Part shown: positions 27,425 to 38,237 of the stretch, piece by piece | Position numbering within the stretch: position 1 is the first letter of the stretch | Layout of the letters: every line of letters begins with the position of its first letter | NCBI GenBank assembly: GCA_900197625.1 | Contig: FZLS01000006.1 | Coordinates: forward strand, 1 to 64,000 | Direction of reading: 5' to 3' | DNA length: 64,000 nucleotides | From: Rhodobacteraceae bacterium Water-Bin34 | GTDB lineage: Bacteria; Pseudomonadota; Alphaproteobacteria; Rhodobacterales; Rhodobacteraceae | Notes under the pieces: model-generated | The model's database searches: none | Told to the model about the DNA's origin: nothing | What the model saw: only the letters and a program-made list of their open reading frames with translations | Translations under genes and position numbers: made by a program

Positions 27425-28681
27425 ATGTTTTTTGTAATCAAAAATTCGTGGGCTTTGTTGTTTGGCATGTTCTTATTAATGCTAGGAAATGGCCTTCAGG
27501 GGACTCTTTTAGGTGTCAGGGGTTCTATAGAAGGAATGTCTCCGCAAACAATGTCTTGGGTTATGACTGGCTATTTTGTTGGGTTTTTATTTGGATCGCA
27601 GCTGACGCCAAACATGATTAGGAGAGTAGGACATGTTCGGGTATTTGCGGCTTTGGGTTCGCTAGTATCGGCTTGCTTAATCTTATATGCAGCTTGGACC
27701 AATCCATATTTTTGGTTTTTATTAAGAATAATTGTTGGATTTTGTTTTTCTGGTATTTATGTGGTTGCTGAAAGTTGGTTAAATGATTCATCTTCAAATG
27801 AGACAAGAGGACAAACATTATCTGCTTATTTAATAGTTCAGATGATGGGAATAGTTCTCGCTCAGGCTGTTTTGAACTTTGCTGATCCATCGGGTTATAT
27901 GTTATTTATCATAATTTCAGTTGTTGTATCTCTTTCATTTGCTCCAATATTGCTTTCAGTTAGCCCAGCACCTCAATTTCAAACATCAAAGAGAATGACT
28001 TTATCACAGCTATGGAGTATTTCCCCTCTTGGTGTTGTAGGGCAATTTTTTCTAGGTGCTATATTTGCTGCATTATTTGGAATGGCGTCGGTTTATGGTA
28101 CTGAAAGAGGTTTGACAGTAAAAGACATATCATTATTTGTAGCTGCAATATATTTTGGTGGAATGATTTTACAGTACCCCATTGGATGGGTGTCCGATCG
28201 AATGGATCGTCGTGTTCTGATATTTATAGTTTGTTCAATTGGAACATTTTTTAGCTTTGCTGCAAATTTATCTGATAGCTTTATATGGCTCCTCATTGTT
28301 GCTTTTATAATTGGTGGAGTATCTAATCCATTATATTCTTTATATATCGCATACACTAACGATTACCTTGAACATGATGATATGGCATCTGCTTCGGGGG
28401 GGTTGATATTTTTGACTGGTATTGGGGCCATATTCGGACCAAGTATAGTTGGATGGTTATTGGATGCATATGGTGCAGCTAGTTATTTTTGGTTTATAGG
28501 GAGTGTAATGGCTATCATGGGTAGTTATGCCTTGTACCGTATGACGCAAACTTCAAGCACGGCAGTTGAAGATACAAGTGCTTATGCTCCCATCACACCA
28601 ACTTCGACGCCGGTTGCCATGGAACTTGCCCAAGAGTATGCAATTGAAATGGCCTTGGAGGAAGAAGAAATCAATCAATAG
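27425..28681 (+). CDS. MFS transporter, YcaD-like
   Basis: A 12-helix major facilitator carrier of about 418 aa. The first helix starts near residue 7. The loop 2/3 region 'GYFVGFLFGSQLTPNMIRRVGHVRVF' carries the MFS signature, and the second half repeats it as 'GWVSDRMDRRVLIF'. This is the YcaD-like group, with unknown substrate. ATG 27425 is preferred to the TTG at 27413, because GGA at 27415-27417 gives normal RBS spacing for the ATG. The C-terminal 40 residues form a hydrophilic Thr/Ser- and Glu-rich tail. Confidence 0.87.
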   Translation: MFFVIKNSWALLFGMFLLMLGNGLQGTLLGVRGSIEGMSPQTMSWVMTGYFVGFLFGSQLTPNMIRRVGHVRVFAALGSLVSACLILYAAWTNPYFWFLLRIIVGFCFSGIYVVAESWLNDSSSNETRGQTLSAYLIVQMMGIVLAQAVLNFADPSGYMLFIIISVVVSLSFAPILLSVSPAPQFQTSKRMTLSQLWSISPLGVVGQFFLGAIFAALFGMASVYGTERGLTVKDISLFVAAIYFGGMILQYPIGWVSDRMDRRVLIFIVCSIGTFFSFAANLSDSFIWLLIVAFIIGGVSNPLYSLYIAYTNDYLEHDDMASASGGLIFLTGIGAIFGPSIVGWLLDAYGAASYFWFIGSVMAIMGSYALYRMTQTSSTAVEDTSAYAPITPTSTPVAMELAQEYAIEMALEEEEINQ

Positions 28682-28755
28682 TTTTTAAAAATCTATTAAA
28701 TATGCAAAAATAGCTAGGCTTGTATATCTCTGATTTATCATCCATAATAAATATA

Positions 28756-28769
28756 GTTTAATATTAAAC
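28756..28769. promoter_or_regulatory. 14-bp perfect palindrome upstream of lpd
   Basis: GTTTAATATTAAAC is perfectly self-complementary and lies 16-29 bases upstream of the lpd ATG, just before the RBS (GGAG). It may be an operator or occur by chance in AT-rich DNA. No regulator is identified. Confidence 0.3.
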
Positions 28770-28785
28770 AATATTTGGAGTTATT

Positions 28786-30177
28786 ATGGCTACAGACTAT
28801 GATATGATTGTAATTGGTGCTGGTCCGGGAGGTTATGTAGCAGCGATTAGAGGTGCGCAATTAGGTCTAAAAGTTGCTATTATTGAGCGAGAGCATATGG
28901 GTGGGATATGTCTCAATTGGGGCTGTATACCAACCAAAGCTATGCTGCGATCGTCTGAAATATTTCATTTAATGCATCGAGCAAGTGAATTTGGTTTATC
29001 CGTTGATAAAATTAACTTTGATTTAGAAGCTGTAGTGAAGCGTTCTAGAGGAGTTGCATCAAAGCTTAATTCAGGAATTAGTCATTTGTTAAAGAAAAAT
29101 AAAATTGATGTATTGATGGGGAATGCATCAATCACAGCTAAAAATACTGTTACTGTTGAAACAGATAAGGGTATGAAAAAGCTTCAAGGACAAAATATAA
29201 TTCTCGCAACAGGTGCAAGAGCAAGAGAGCTCCCCGGACTAGAGGCTGATGGAGATCTAGTATGGACTTATAAAGCTGCTTTGACACCAACAAGAATGCC
29301 AAAAAAGCTATTGGTAATTGGTTCGGGTGCAATAGGTATAGAATTTGCAAGTTTTTATAATACTTTAGGCGCTGATACCACTGTTGTTGAAGTTATGGAC
29401 CATATATTACCCATAGAAGATGAGGAAATTTCACTATTTGCAAAAAAATCTTTTATTAAACAGGGTATGAAAATTATAGAAAAAGCAACTGTAAAGAAAT
29501 TGGATCGCCTCAAAGGAAAAGTAGTTGCGCATATTGAAATAAATTCCAAAATTGAAAAACAAGAATTTGATACAGTTATTTCCGCTGTGGGCATTGTTGG
29601 GAATATAGAAAATATTGGCCTAGAGACTTTAAATATAAAAGAAGAACGAAGCCATGTAGTCACAGATAAATTCTGCAGAACAAATGTAGAAGGAGTTTTT
29701 GCAATTGGAGATCTGGCTGCGCCACCATGGTTGGCTCATAAAGCTTCACATGAAGGTGTTATGGTTGCTGAACTTATTGCTGGTAAAAACCCACATTCAA
29801 TAAAACCTGAAAGTATTGCAGGATGTACGTATTGTTATCCACAGATTGCTTCTGTTGGGTATACTGAAGCAAAGGCAATAGAGAAGGGCTTTGATATAAA
29901 AGTTGGCCGTTTTCCTTTTGTTGGAAATGGAAAAGCAATTGCACTAGGTGAAACTGAAGGGTTAGTAAAAACAATTTTTGATGCAAAAAATGGCGAACTA
30001 CTTGGTGCACATATGGTTGGAGCAGAAGTAACTGAAATGATACAAGGGTATGTGGTATCAAGACAGTTAGAAACAACCGAACAAGATTTAATGAATACAG
30101 TATTTCCACACCCAACTTTATCAGAGATGATGCATGAGAGTGTATTAGATGCATATGGGCAAGCGATACATATATGA
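28786..30177 (+). CDS. lpdA: Dihydrolipoyl dehydrogenase (E3)
   Basis: FAD-containing dithiol oxidoreductase that reoxidises lipoamide in 2-oxoacid dehydrogenase complexes. The 463 aa have the FAD-binding 'GAGPGGYVAA' (about 11-20), redox-active Cys42 and Cys47 in 'GGICLNWGCIPTKA', NAD-binding 'GSGAIGIEFASFY' (about 184-196), a second FAD motif 'FAIGDLA', and the C-terminal active-site 'HPTLSEMMHE' with the catalytic His-Glu pair. There is no N-terminal lipoyl domain. The stop overlaps the next start by 4 bases (ATGA), coupling it to the PhnD-like gene. lipA lies about 4 kb downstream, beyond three inserted genes. Confidence 0.95.
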   Translation: MATDYDMIVIGAGPGGYVAAIRGAQLGLKVAIIEREHMGGICLNWGCIPTKAMLRSSEIFHLMHRASEFGLSVDKINFDLEAVVKRSRGVASKLNSGISHLLKKNKIDVLMGNASITAKNTVTVETDKGMKKLQGQNIILATGARARELPGLEADGDLVWTYKAALTPTRMPKKLLVIGSGAIGIEFASFYNTLGADTTVVEVMDHILPIEDEEISLFAKKSFIKQGMKIIEKATVKKLDRLKGKVVAHIEINSKIEKQEFDTVISAVGIVGNIENIGLETLNIKEERSHVVTDKFCRTNVEGVFAIGDLAAPPWLAHKASHEGVMVAELIAGKNPHSIKPESIAGCTYCYPQIASVGYTEAKAIEKGFDIKVGRFPFVGNGKAIALGETEGLVKTIFDAKNGELLGAHMVGAEVTEMIQGYVVSRQLETTEQDLMNTVFPHPTLSEMMHESVLDAYGQAIHI

Positions 30178-30959
30178 TTTCTAGTTTACGTATGTATGAA
30201 TTCCCTGAGTTGCAAAACGCATTAAATAATTATTGGAATTTAATACATAATGAACTTTTAAGTTATGGTATTAATTCACCATTATCGCTTGATACTTCAA
30301 GTAACGAACAACAAGTATGGCTAGACCCTAATCTTGTCTTGGCTCAAACATGTGGTATGCCGTATCGAAAGTTTTTACATGAAAAAGTTACATTAATTGG
30401 TACGCCAGATTTTGGTGTAGATGATTGTCATGAGGGTTATTACAATAGTGTTTTTATATCTAATATAAATGATAGTAGAAAACATTTATTTGATTTTAAA
30501 GATGCATTGTTTACATACAATATGGTTAACTCTCAGTCTGGGCTGGCTGCAGCTTATACTGATGCAAAAAAAAATGGTTTTTGGTTTAAACGAAGAATTA
30601 TTAGTGGAAGCCATAAAAAGTCTTGTGAGATGGTTGCTAATGGAGAAGCTGATATAGCTTGTATTGATGCAATAACATGGCGATTTATTGAAAAATATAC
30701 TTCATTAAAAAAATACATAAGAATTATATCTAAAACTGATCCTACGCCTGGGTTACCATATATTTCTTCGATTGAAGCAAATCAAAGTATAGTTTTTAAT
30801 TCAATAAAAATTGCTTTAGAAAAATTAAATAATAATGAAAAAAAAATGTTAGGAATTAAGAGGATAGTTTGGATCACTAAATCTGAATATTTAAGATATG
30901 AAAATCCGCCAACAGACGCAACTAGAGGTGATTTATCTATCATGCCTGGTTCTTATTAA
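30174..30959 (+). CDS. PhnD-like (phosphonate/phosphite-type) substrate-binding-domain protein without signal peptide
   Basis: A 261-aa protein with the PhnD-like periplasmic-binding fold. Family marks are 'LAQTCGMPYRK' near residue 58, 'YNMVNSQSGLAAAYTDAKKNGFW' near 118 (typical S-x-SG loop), 'SGSHKKSCEMVANGEADIACIDAITWR', and 'TDPTPGLPYIS'. It starts directly with the fold, with no signal peptide or lipobox, and no ABC permease or ATPase is nearby. It is therefore probably cytoplasmic or an orphan. Translationally coupled to lpdA by a 4-base overlap. Ligand unknown; naming it a phosphonate transporter would over-reach. Confidence 0.8.
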   Translation: MISSLRMYEFPELQNALNNYWNLIHNELLSYGINSPLSLDTSSNEQQVWLDPNLVLAQTCGMPYRKFLHEKVTLIGTPDFGVDDCHEGYYNSVFISNINDSRKHLFDFKDALFTYNMVNSQSGLAAAYTDAKKNGFWFKRRIISGSHKKSCEMVANGEADIACIDAITWRFIEKYTSLKKYIRIISKTDPTPGLPYISSIEANQSIVFNSIKIALEKLNNNEKKMLGIKRIVWITKSEYLRYENPPTDATRGDLSIMPGSY

Positions 30960-31693
30960 GAAAATGCTAATCCAACAAGATAAGCAACAATTGCACAGAC
31001 ACCACCAACTAGAACTGTTTCGCTAACGCTCCTATATATATTTTGTCTGACAACAAAATATCGCAGTAAACCTAATGCTATTAGTGCAAAAAATGTTGAA
31101 AATACAGATACTTGAAAGGTAAAGCTATTAGCTTCTAAAATAAAGTATGGTAAGAGAGGAATTATTCCGAAACATATAAATGCCATAAATGTTGCCAATC
31201 CATTAAATATTGGATTTTCTCCATTTGGATCTGCCATTTGTATTTCATACGTCATCATAAAGTCAGCATAATGTTCGGGATAATGTTCTAAAATATCTGT
31301 CATTTCTTGCGCGTGTTCTAAAGAAAACCCTCTGTCTTGTAACATTTCGATAGATTCAATGCGCTCCATTTCAGGGTTATTTTTTATTTCATGAAGCTCT
31401 TTCTCACGGATAGAGTGATAAAGATCTTGTTCTGAACGTGCAGATAAGAATTCACCCAATCCCATTGCAGCTCCATCTGCAAACAAATTGGCCAATCCAA
31501 ATAATAAAACTGCTATTCCACCAATTTCTGCAATTCCCCCAGCTCCAGCACCTGCAAATCCAGCAACAACTGCAAATGTGGTTACAATACCGTCATTTCC
31601 GCCATATATAATTTGCTTTATAAATTCAGCAACTGGACTTATGTGATGTTCTCTGCCTTTATGATCGGCCATTTTATCTGAAGCAGTAATCAT
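30956..31693 (-). CDS. VIT1/CCC1-family iron/manganese transporter
   Basis: A 245-aa membrane protein of the vacuolar iron transporter family, which exports or sequesters Fe(II)/Mn(II). Features are 'IKQIIYGGNDGIVTTFAVVAGFAGAG' (first helices with the family's GxxDG), 'LFADGAAMGLGEFLSARSEQDLY', and a cytoplasmic Glu-rich helical metal-binding segment (about 90-150, including 'REKELHEIKNNPEMERIE'). Three hydrophobic helices end the protein. The start may be ATG 31693 or the internal ATG eight codons later. It converges on the PhnD-like gene with 4-base overlap and diverges from katG, which suggests an iron/oxidative-stress pairing. Confidence 0.9.
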   Translation of the reverse strand: MITASDKMADHKGREHHISPVAEFIKQIIYGGNDGIVTTFAVVAGFAGAGAGGIAEIGGIAVLLFGLANLFADGAAMGLGEFLSARSEQDLYHSIREKELHEIKNNPEMERIESIEMLQDRGFSLEHAQEMTDILEHYPEHYADFMMTYEIQMADPNGENPIFNGLATFMAFICFGIIPLLPYFILEANSFTFQVSVFSTFFALIALGLLRYFVVRQNIYRSVSETVLVGGVCAIVAYLVGLAFS

Positions 31694-31931
31694 GTATCTT
31701 AACTAGCTTGCTGGTATTAAAAGCACCAGAAAAATAATAGTATTTATATTTCTATTAATTAAAATCAATAAAAATAAGTGGATGAACTTTCTTGTGCGAT
31801 GACTGGCGCTTATGTTATGTATTTTGTTAAATTAGTTTTGAGTCGGGTGTAATTTTCTGTTTGAAAAAGCTTCTCATAACTCACCAAATTTACAGTAAAT
31901 AAATACTCTTTTAAGAACAAGTTTGAGCTAG

Positions 31932-34067
<2,136 letters not shown>

Positions 34068-34097
34068 ATATAATTTTCTAATTTATTAAATAAATAA

Positions 34098-34129
34098 AAG
34101 GGCCAATAAGAATTAATCTTTTGGCCCTT
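34098..34129 (+). terminator. Probable terminator after katG
   Basis: AAGGGCCAA (34098-34106) pairs perfectly with TTGGCCCTT (34121-34129), with a 14-base loop. The stem is GC-rich in an AT-rich gap and lies 30 bases after the katG stop. The T-tract after it is weak (CTTG), so efficiency is uncertain. Confidence 0.65.
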
Positions 34130-34266
34130 CTTGATCCAGAAACTTAATTTTATATTTTAGATAATTTCAAAGAATATATATTATATGATTAAAAATTTAT
34201 TGGATTTTTCCTACAAGACATTTATTTCTACATTATATATATAGGTCTTAAACAAGGATCTATTTT

Positions 34267-35217
34267 ATGCGTGATTTAACTATTCCAGCAGAGCGCCATC
34301 CAGAGAAAGCAAATAAGCCTGATAATGCGCAACCGAGTAAGCCTTCTTGGATTAGAGTTAAGGCGCCGGTTTCTGAAGGTTATAAAAAAACACGCGATAT
34401 AATGCGTGATAATAAATTAGTAACTGTATGTGAAGAAGCTGGATGTCCAAATGTTGGAGAGTGCTGGTCTCAAGGACATGCAACGATGATGATTATGGGT
34501 GAAGTATGTACTCGAGCTTGTACATTTTGTAACATAGCAACAGGTAAGCCCCCAGAAGATCTAGATATATTTGAACCTGGTCGAGTTGCAGATGCAGTAA
34601 AAAAACTTGGATTAAATCACGTTGTTGTAACTTCTGTAGATCGAGATGATGTTCAAGATGGTGGAGCTGAGCATTTTGCGCAAACTATTCGAGCAATTAG
34701 AAAAAAATCCCCAAACACTACAATAGAAATTCTTACACCAGACTTTATTAGGTGTGATGATAATGTTTTGAAAGTTGTAGTTGATGCAAAACCTGATGTT
34801 TTCAATCATAATTTAGAAACTGTTCCTGGTCTATATCCAGAAGTAAGGCCAGGAGCACGATATTTTCATTCATTAAGGTTATTGCAACGAGTTAAGGAAA
34901 TTGATCCTACCATGTTTACAAAGTCAGGAATTATGGTTGGGTTAGGTGAGAATAAACAATCTGTAGTTCAAATAATGGACGACATGCGAGCTGCCGATAT
35001 TGATTTTCTTACAATTGGTCAATATCTACAACCCACTCCTAAACATCATGCCGTTGATAGATTTGTTACGCCTGATGAATTCAAAGTTTATGAGAAAACT
35101 GCATATAATAAAGGGTTTTTAATGGTTTCTGCATCACCATTAACCCGTTCAAGTTATCATGCTGGTGATGATTTTTCAAGATTGAGAAAAGCTAGATTGG
35201 AAAAGTTTGGTAAATAA
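34267..35217 (+). CDS. lipA: Lipoyl synthase
   Basis: Radical SAM enzyme inserting two sulfurs into octanoyl groups on lipoyl domains. The 316 aa carry both Fe-S cluster motifs: the auxiliary cluster '[12 protein letters not shown]' (CxxxxCxxxxxC) and the radical-SAM '[10 protein letters not shown]' (CxxxCxxC). '[15 protein letters not shown]' and the C-terminal '[14 protein letters not shown]' are further signatures. Follows the katG terminator with its own upstream region. Functionally linked to lpdA 4 kb upstream. Confidence 0.98.
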   Translation: MRDLTIPAERHPEKANKPDNAQPSKPSWIRVKAPVSEGYKKTRDIMRDNKLVTVCEEAGCPNVGECWSQGHATMMIMGEVCTRACTFCNIATGKPPEDLDIFEPGRVADAVKKLGLNHVVVTSVDRDDVQDGGAEHFAQTIRAIRKKSPNTTIEILTPDFIRCDDNVLKVVVDAKPDVFNHNLETVPGLYPEVRPGARYFHSLRLLQRVKEIDPTMFTKSGIMVGLGENKQSVVQIMDDMRAADIDFLTIGQYLQPTPKHHAVDRFVTPDEFKVYEKTAYNKGFLMVSASPLTRSSYHAGDDFSRLRKARLEKFGK

Positions 35218-35268
35218 TTTTTTCGATTAATTGAAATAAGTTACTACCCAAAGTTAATATAAAAGTCA

Positions 35269-36861
35269 TCATCTACGAGGTGTTTTATTTCCCTTGCCTT
35301 TGAATGTTTTTTTTCCAGATTTAACTTTGTTTCGATTATTATCCCTTGGTCCCGATCCTCTTTTTGAATTGGCACCTCCACCTCTTCTTCTTGGCACAGG
35401 TTTTTCAAAACTTGGAATTAAATTCTGTGTAAGGCCATCTATTTCTACAACTGGAATATCCATTTTAATAATCTTTTCGATATCCCATAATTGTTTGTGT
35501 TCATCAGGTGCACAAAATGCAATTGCTTTACCATTAGCACCAGCACGAGCAGTACGACCAATACGATGTACGTAAGATTCTGGAACATTCGGTAAATCAA
35601 AGTTTATAACAATTTCTATACCTGGAATATCTATGCCACGTGCTGCTATGTCAGTGGCAATTAAAACGTAAGTTTTACCCTTTTTAAAATCATCTAATGC
35701 TCTTTGACGTTGGCCTTGTGATTTATTACCATGAATTGCATCTGCAGCAATCTTTTGTGTTCCTAACCATTTAACTAGTTTGTCTGAGCCATGTTTAGTT
35801 CGTGAAAAAACAATAACTCTCTTTTTGGGATTTGCTGTTATTATTCTTTGTAATGCTAAACTTTTATTTTGCTTTGATAGATGCATTAAGCTCTGTTCAA
35901 TTTTATCTACGGTAGAATTTTCAGGCGTAACAGAAACTTGGATAGGATTATCTAAATACATTTCGGTTAGTTTTTTGATTTCTTTCGACATGGTTGCAGA
36001 AAATAACAGCGTCTGCCTATCTTTGCTAACTTTAGATATGATACGCTTAACTGCTGGTAGGAAGCCAATATCAAGCATTTGATCAGCTTCATCTAAAACT
36101 AAAAATTTTGTTTCATCTAATCGTAAACCTTTTTGATCAACTAAATCTTCAAGTCTCCCAGGTGTTGCCACTAAAATATCAACGCCTTTGGACAAATCAC
36201 GCATTTGTTTTCGTATAGGTGCTCCACCAATTGCATGTGTAAAGTTTAATGGTAATTTTTTGCCAAAACTTACAAAGGCTTCATGTATTTGTAGCGCTAA
36301 TTCACGTGTAGGAGAAAGAATAATAGCTCTTGCAGAGCGACCTTTTATAGCTATCGGATTCATTAATAATTGTTGTATTAATGGCAAAGCAAATGCGGCG
36401 GTTTTACCTGTTCCAGTTTGTGCTAATCCAACTAAATCTTTTTTATTTAAAACTGCGGGAATTGCTTGAGATTGAATTGGTGTTGGGACTGTATACCCAA
36501 GAAAGCCTAAAGCTTTGACGATCTCTGGGTCTAGGCCTAATTTTAAAAATGCACTTGCATCAGACTTAGGTTGCTCTACTTGCTTTTTTTTCTTTTCATC
36601 ACGATTTTTTAATTTTGAAGACGCTGAAGTTAATAAAGAGGCTTCATCTTTTTTAAGTATTGTTATGTTTGATGCAGCTTTTTTACCAGTTTTTTCATCT
36701 AGTAATAACTCATAAGTTAGCATATCGCCTTCTTTTACAACTTTTAAGCCTGAAGCTTTAAGTGCTGACATATGAACAAATACATCATCGCCACCTTGAT
36801 CAGGATTTATGAAACCTAATCCTTTTACAGGATTATACCAAATTACTGTGCCTGTTAGCAT
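35269..36861 (-). CDS. Cold-shock domain fused to an RhlE-type DEAD-box RNA helicase
   Basis: A 530-aa fusion. Residues 1-69 are a complete CspA-like cold-shock domain with RNP1-like 'KGLGFI' (13-18) and RNP2-like 'VFVHMSAL' (27-34). A charged Lys/Ser-rich linker follows (70-102). The DEAD-box helicase core contains the Q-motif region ('TPIQSQAIP', 127-135), Walker A 'AQTGTGKT' (147-154), 'PTRELALQ' (184-191), DEAD (257-260), SAT (288-290) and 'HRIGRTARAG'. The tail is basic and Gly/Arg/Lys-rich. All helicase motifs are intact. The frame is continuous with no stop between the two parts. Single-strand RNA capture by the cold-shock domain linked to unwinding is a reasonable inference. A structured leader precedes it. 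Confidence 0.93.
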   Translation of the reverse strand: MLTGTVIWYNPVKGLGFINPDQGGDDVFVHMSALKASGLKVVKEGDMLTYELLLDEKTGKKAASNITILKKDEASLLTSASSKLKNRDEKKKKQVEQPKSDASAFLKLGLDPEIVKALGFLGYTVPTPIQSQAIPAVLNKKDLVGLAQTGTGKTAAFALPLIQQLLMNPIAIKGRSARAIILSPTRELALQIHEAFVSFGKKLPLNFTHAIGGAPIRKQMRDLSKGVDILVATPGRLEDLVDQKGLRLDETKFLVLDEADQMLDIGFLPAVKRIISKVSKDRQTLLFSATMSKEIKKLTEMYLDNPIQVSVTPENSTVDKIEQSLMHLSKQNKSLALQRIITANPKKRVIVFSRTKHGSDKLVKWLGTQKIAADAIHGNKSQGQRQRALDDFKKGKTYVLIATDIAARGIDIPGIEIVINFDLPNVPESYVHRIGRTARAGANGKAIAFCAPDEHKQLWDIEKIIKMDIPVVEIDGLTQNLIPSFEKPVPRRRGGGANSKRGSGPRDNNRNKVKSGKKTFKGKGNKTPRR

Positions 36862-37071
36862 GTTAATTCGCTCTCAAGATTTATGCTTGTAGGCCGCATG
36901 GCACTAATTCAAGCTATTGATGGCTAAAACCTTGGGATTCTATATTACGAATCGCCGTCAAATGCTTATACACCTGGCCAGCCGAAGTTGATCTAATAGG
37001 TGACAGTGAAGATGAAAACAAGCGTGTTTATTAAATGAGTTGTAGTAATTAAATTTAAGTTAATAAGTTTC
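36862..37071 (-). promoter_or_regulatory. Candidate structured 5' leader of the cold-shock/DEAD-box gene
   Basis: This 210-base gap is noticeably less AT-rich than neighbouring gaps. Two hairpins are visible. GCTTG/CAAGC (36885-36889 with 36910-36914) encloses GCC-gcat-GGC (36893-36902), beginning 24 bases before the start codon. GATTC/GAATC (36936-36940 with 36949-36953) has an 8-base loop. Long folded leaders are usual for cold-shock genes, so a temperature-responsive element is plausible but not shown. Confidence 0.4.
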
Positions 37072-37608
37072 CTATTTAAATACAACTTTTCCAATATGAT
37101 CTAAATTTCTATTCCTTTGGGCATAATCAATACCATAGCCAACAACAAATTCATCAGGAATTTCAAAGCCAATCCAATCTGCTTTAATTTCTACTTCTCT
37201 TCTAGCTGGTTTGTCTAGGAGGGCGCATACTTTTAACCTGGCTGGTTTCCTGGACTCTAATAATGTTTTAACATGGTGTAATGTATGCCCAGTATCTACG
37301 ATGTCTTCGATTACTAAAACATCCCGGCCTTCAATTTCACCTCTCAAATCTTTAAGGATCCTTACCTCTCGAGAGCTTTCTGTAGAATTTCCATAAGATG
37401 AGGTTTCAAGGAAATCAACTTCGCACGGCAAATCTAATTCTCTTGCTAAATCCGCAATAAAAACAAATGAGCCTCGTAATAGACCGACAACGATAAGTTT
37501 ATCCGTATTCTTGAAATACAATGAGATATCCTCAGCGAGCTCTTCACATCTTGCAGCAATTGACTTTGCTGAAATCATTGGCTCTACAATATAGTTTGTA
37601 TGGTCCAT
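37072..37608 (-). CDS. hpt: Hypoxanthine phosphoribosyltransferase
   Basis: Purine salvage enzyme converting hypoxanthine or guanine plus PRPP to IMP or GMP. The 178 aa include '[21 protein letters not shown]' (the PPi loop region), the PRPP-binding '[14 protein letters not shown]' (about 95-108), and the C-terminal '[30 protein letters not shown]', all typical of Hpt. Located on the minus strand directly upstream of the helicase gene but separated by that gene's leader, so probably a separate unit. It diverges from the Coq10/RatA-type gene. Confidence 0.96.
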   Translation of the reverse strand: MDHTNYIVEPMISAKSIAARCEELAEDISLYFKNTDKLIVVGLLRGSFVFIADLARELDLPCEVDFLETSSYGNSTESSREVRILKDLRGEIEGRDVLVIEDIVDTGHTLHHVKTLLESRKPARLKVCALLDKPARREVEIKADWIGFEIPDEFVVGYGIDYAQRNRNLDHIGKVVFK

Positions 37609-37741
37609 TATTACTACCGTATAAAAATCTAATAAATATGAAAAAATTTTAGTTTATTAACTTAATAGCTTCAATGAAAAAATATTCTTTAATATGTACT
37701 TTCTTGATGACGTGTGATTTTAATTTTATTAGAACACAAAT

Positions 37742-38185
37742 ATGCCAACACACACAGAAAAACGAATAATGCCTTACACTGCAAAACAGATGTATGATCT
37801 TGTTGCAGATGTAGAATCTTATCCTGAATTTTTACCCTGGTGTGCTGCATCAAGAATAAGAAATGTAATTAAAGAAGATCATAAGACTATAGTTGAAGCA
37901 GATTTAATTATTGCATTTAAAGTGTTTCGTGAACGATTTGGTTCAAGAGTTACTTTGACGCCTGAGAAATTTTCAATTGATGTAGAATACTTAGACGGGC
38001 CATTCAAATATTTAAATAATCATTGGGTATTTCATAATATTGATACTGGTTGTGAGGCTGAATTCTTTGTTGATTTTGAGTTTAAGTCAAAAGTTTTGCA
38101 AGCGCTTATTGGTGTAGTTTTCAATGAGGCAATGCAAAGAATCGTAAAAGCTTTTGAAGCTAGAGCTAATACCCTTTACCAATGA
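37742..38185 (+). CDS. Coq10/RatA-type START-domain protein
   Basis: A 147-aa START/SRPBCC-fold protein beginning 'MPTHTEKRIMPYTAKQMYDLVADVESYPEFLPWC', the hallmark of the Coq10/RatA family. In mitochondria Coq10 binds ubiquinone; some bacterial members are named toxin RatA. In Alphaproteobacteria the gene sits beside lipA and cinA, as here in broad terms. Without a ratB-like partner, a quinone or lipid-binding role is more likely than a toxin. A bidirectional terminator separates it from the converging amtB. Confidence 0.92.
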   Translation: MPTHTEKRIMPYTAKQMYDLVADVESYPEFLPWCAASRIRNVIKEDHKTIVEADLIIAFKVFRERFGSRVTLTPEKFSIDVEYLDGPFKYLNNHWVFHNIDTGCEAEFFVDFEFKSKVLQALIGVVFNEAMQRIVKAFEARANTLYQ

Positions 38186-38199
38186 TTATTAGGATAAAA

Positions 38200-38231
38200 A
38201 GGCTCCAATAAATTAATTATTATTGGAGCCT
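38200..38231. terminator. Bidirectional terminator between the Coq10-like gene and amtB
   Basis: A 12-bp perfect stem (AGGCTCCAATAA at 38200-38211 with TTATTGGAGCCT at 38220-38231) has an 8-base loop. It is preceded by an A-run that serves as a U-run for the minus strand. It lies 15 bases after one stop and 7 bases before the other, between convergent genes. Confidence 0.88.
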
Positions 38232-38237
38232 AATAAA

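Noticed and set aside
37742-38185. RatA toxin of a RatAB toxin-antitoxin pair
   Set aside because: There is no RatB-like partner next to it, and the location is that of the alphaproteobacterial Coq10-like gene, so a quinone/lipid-binding role is more likely.
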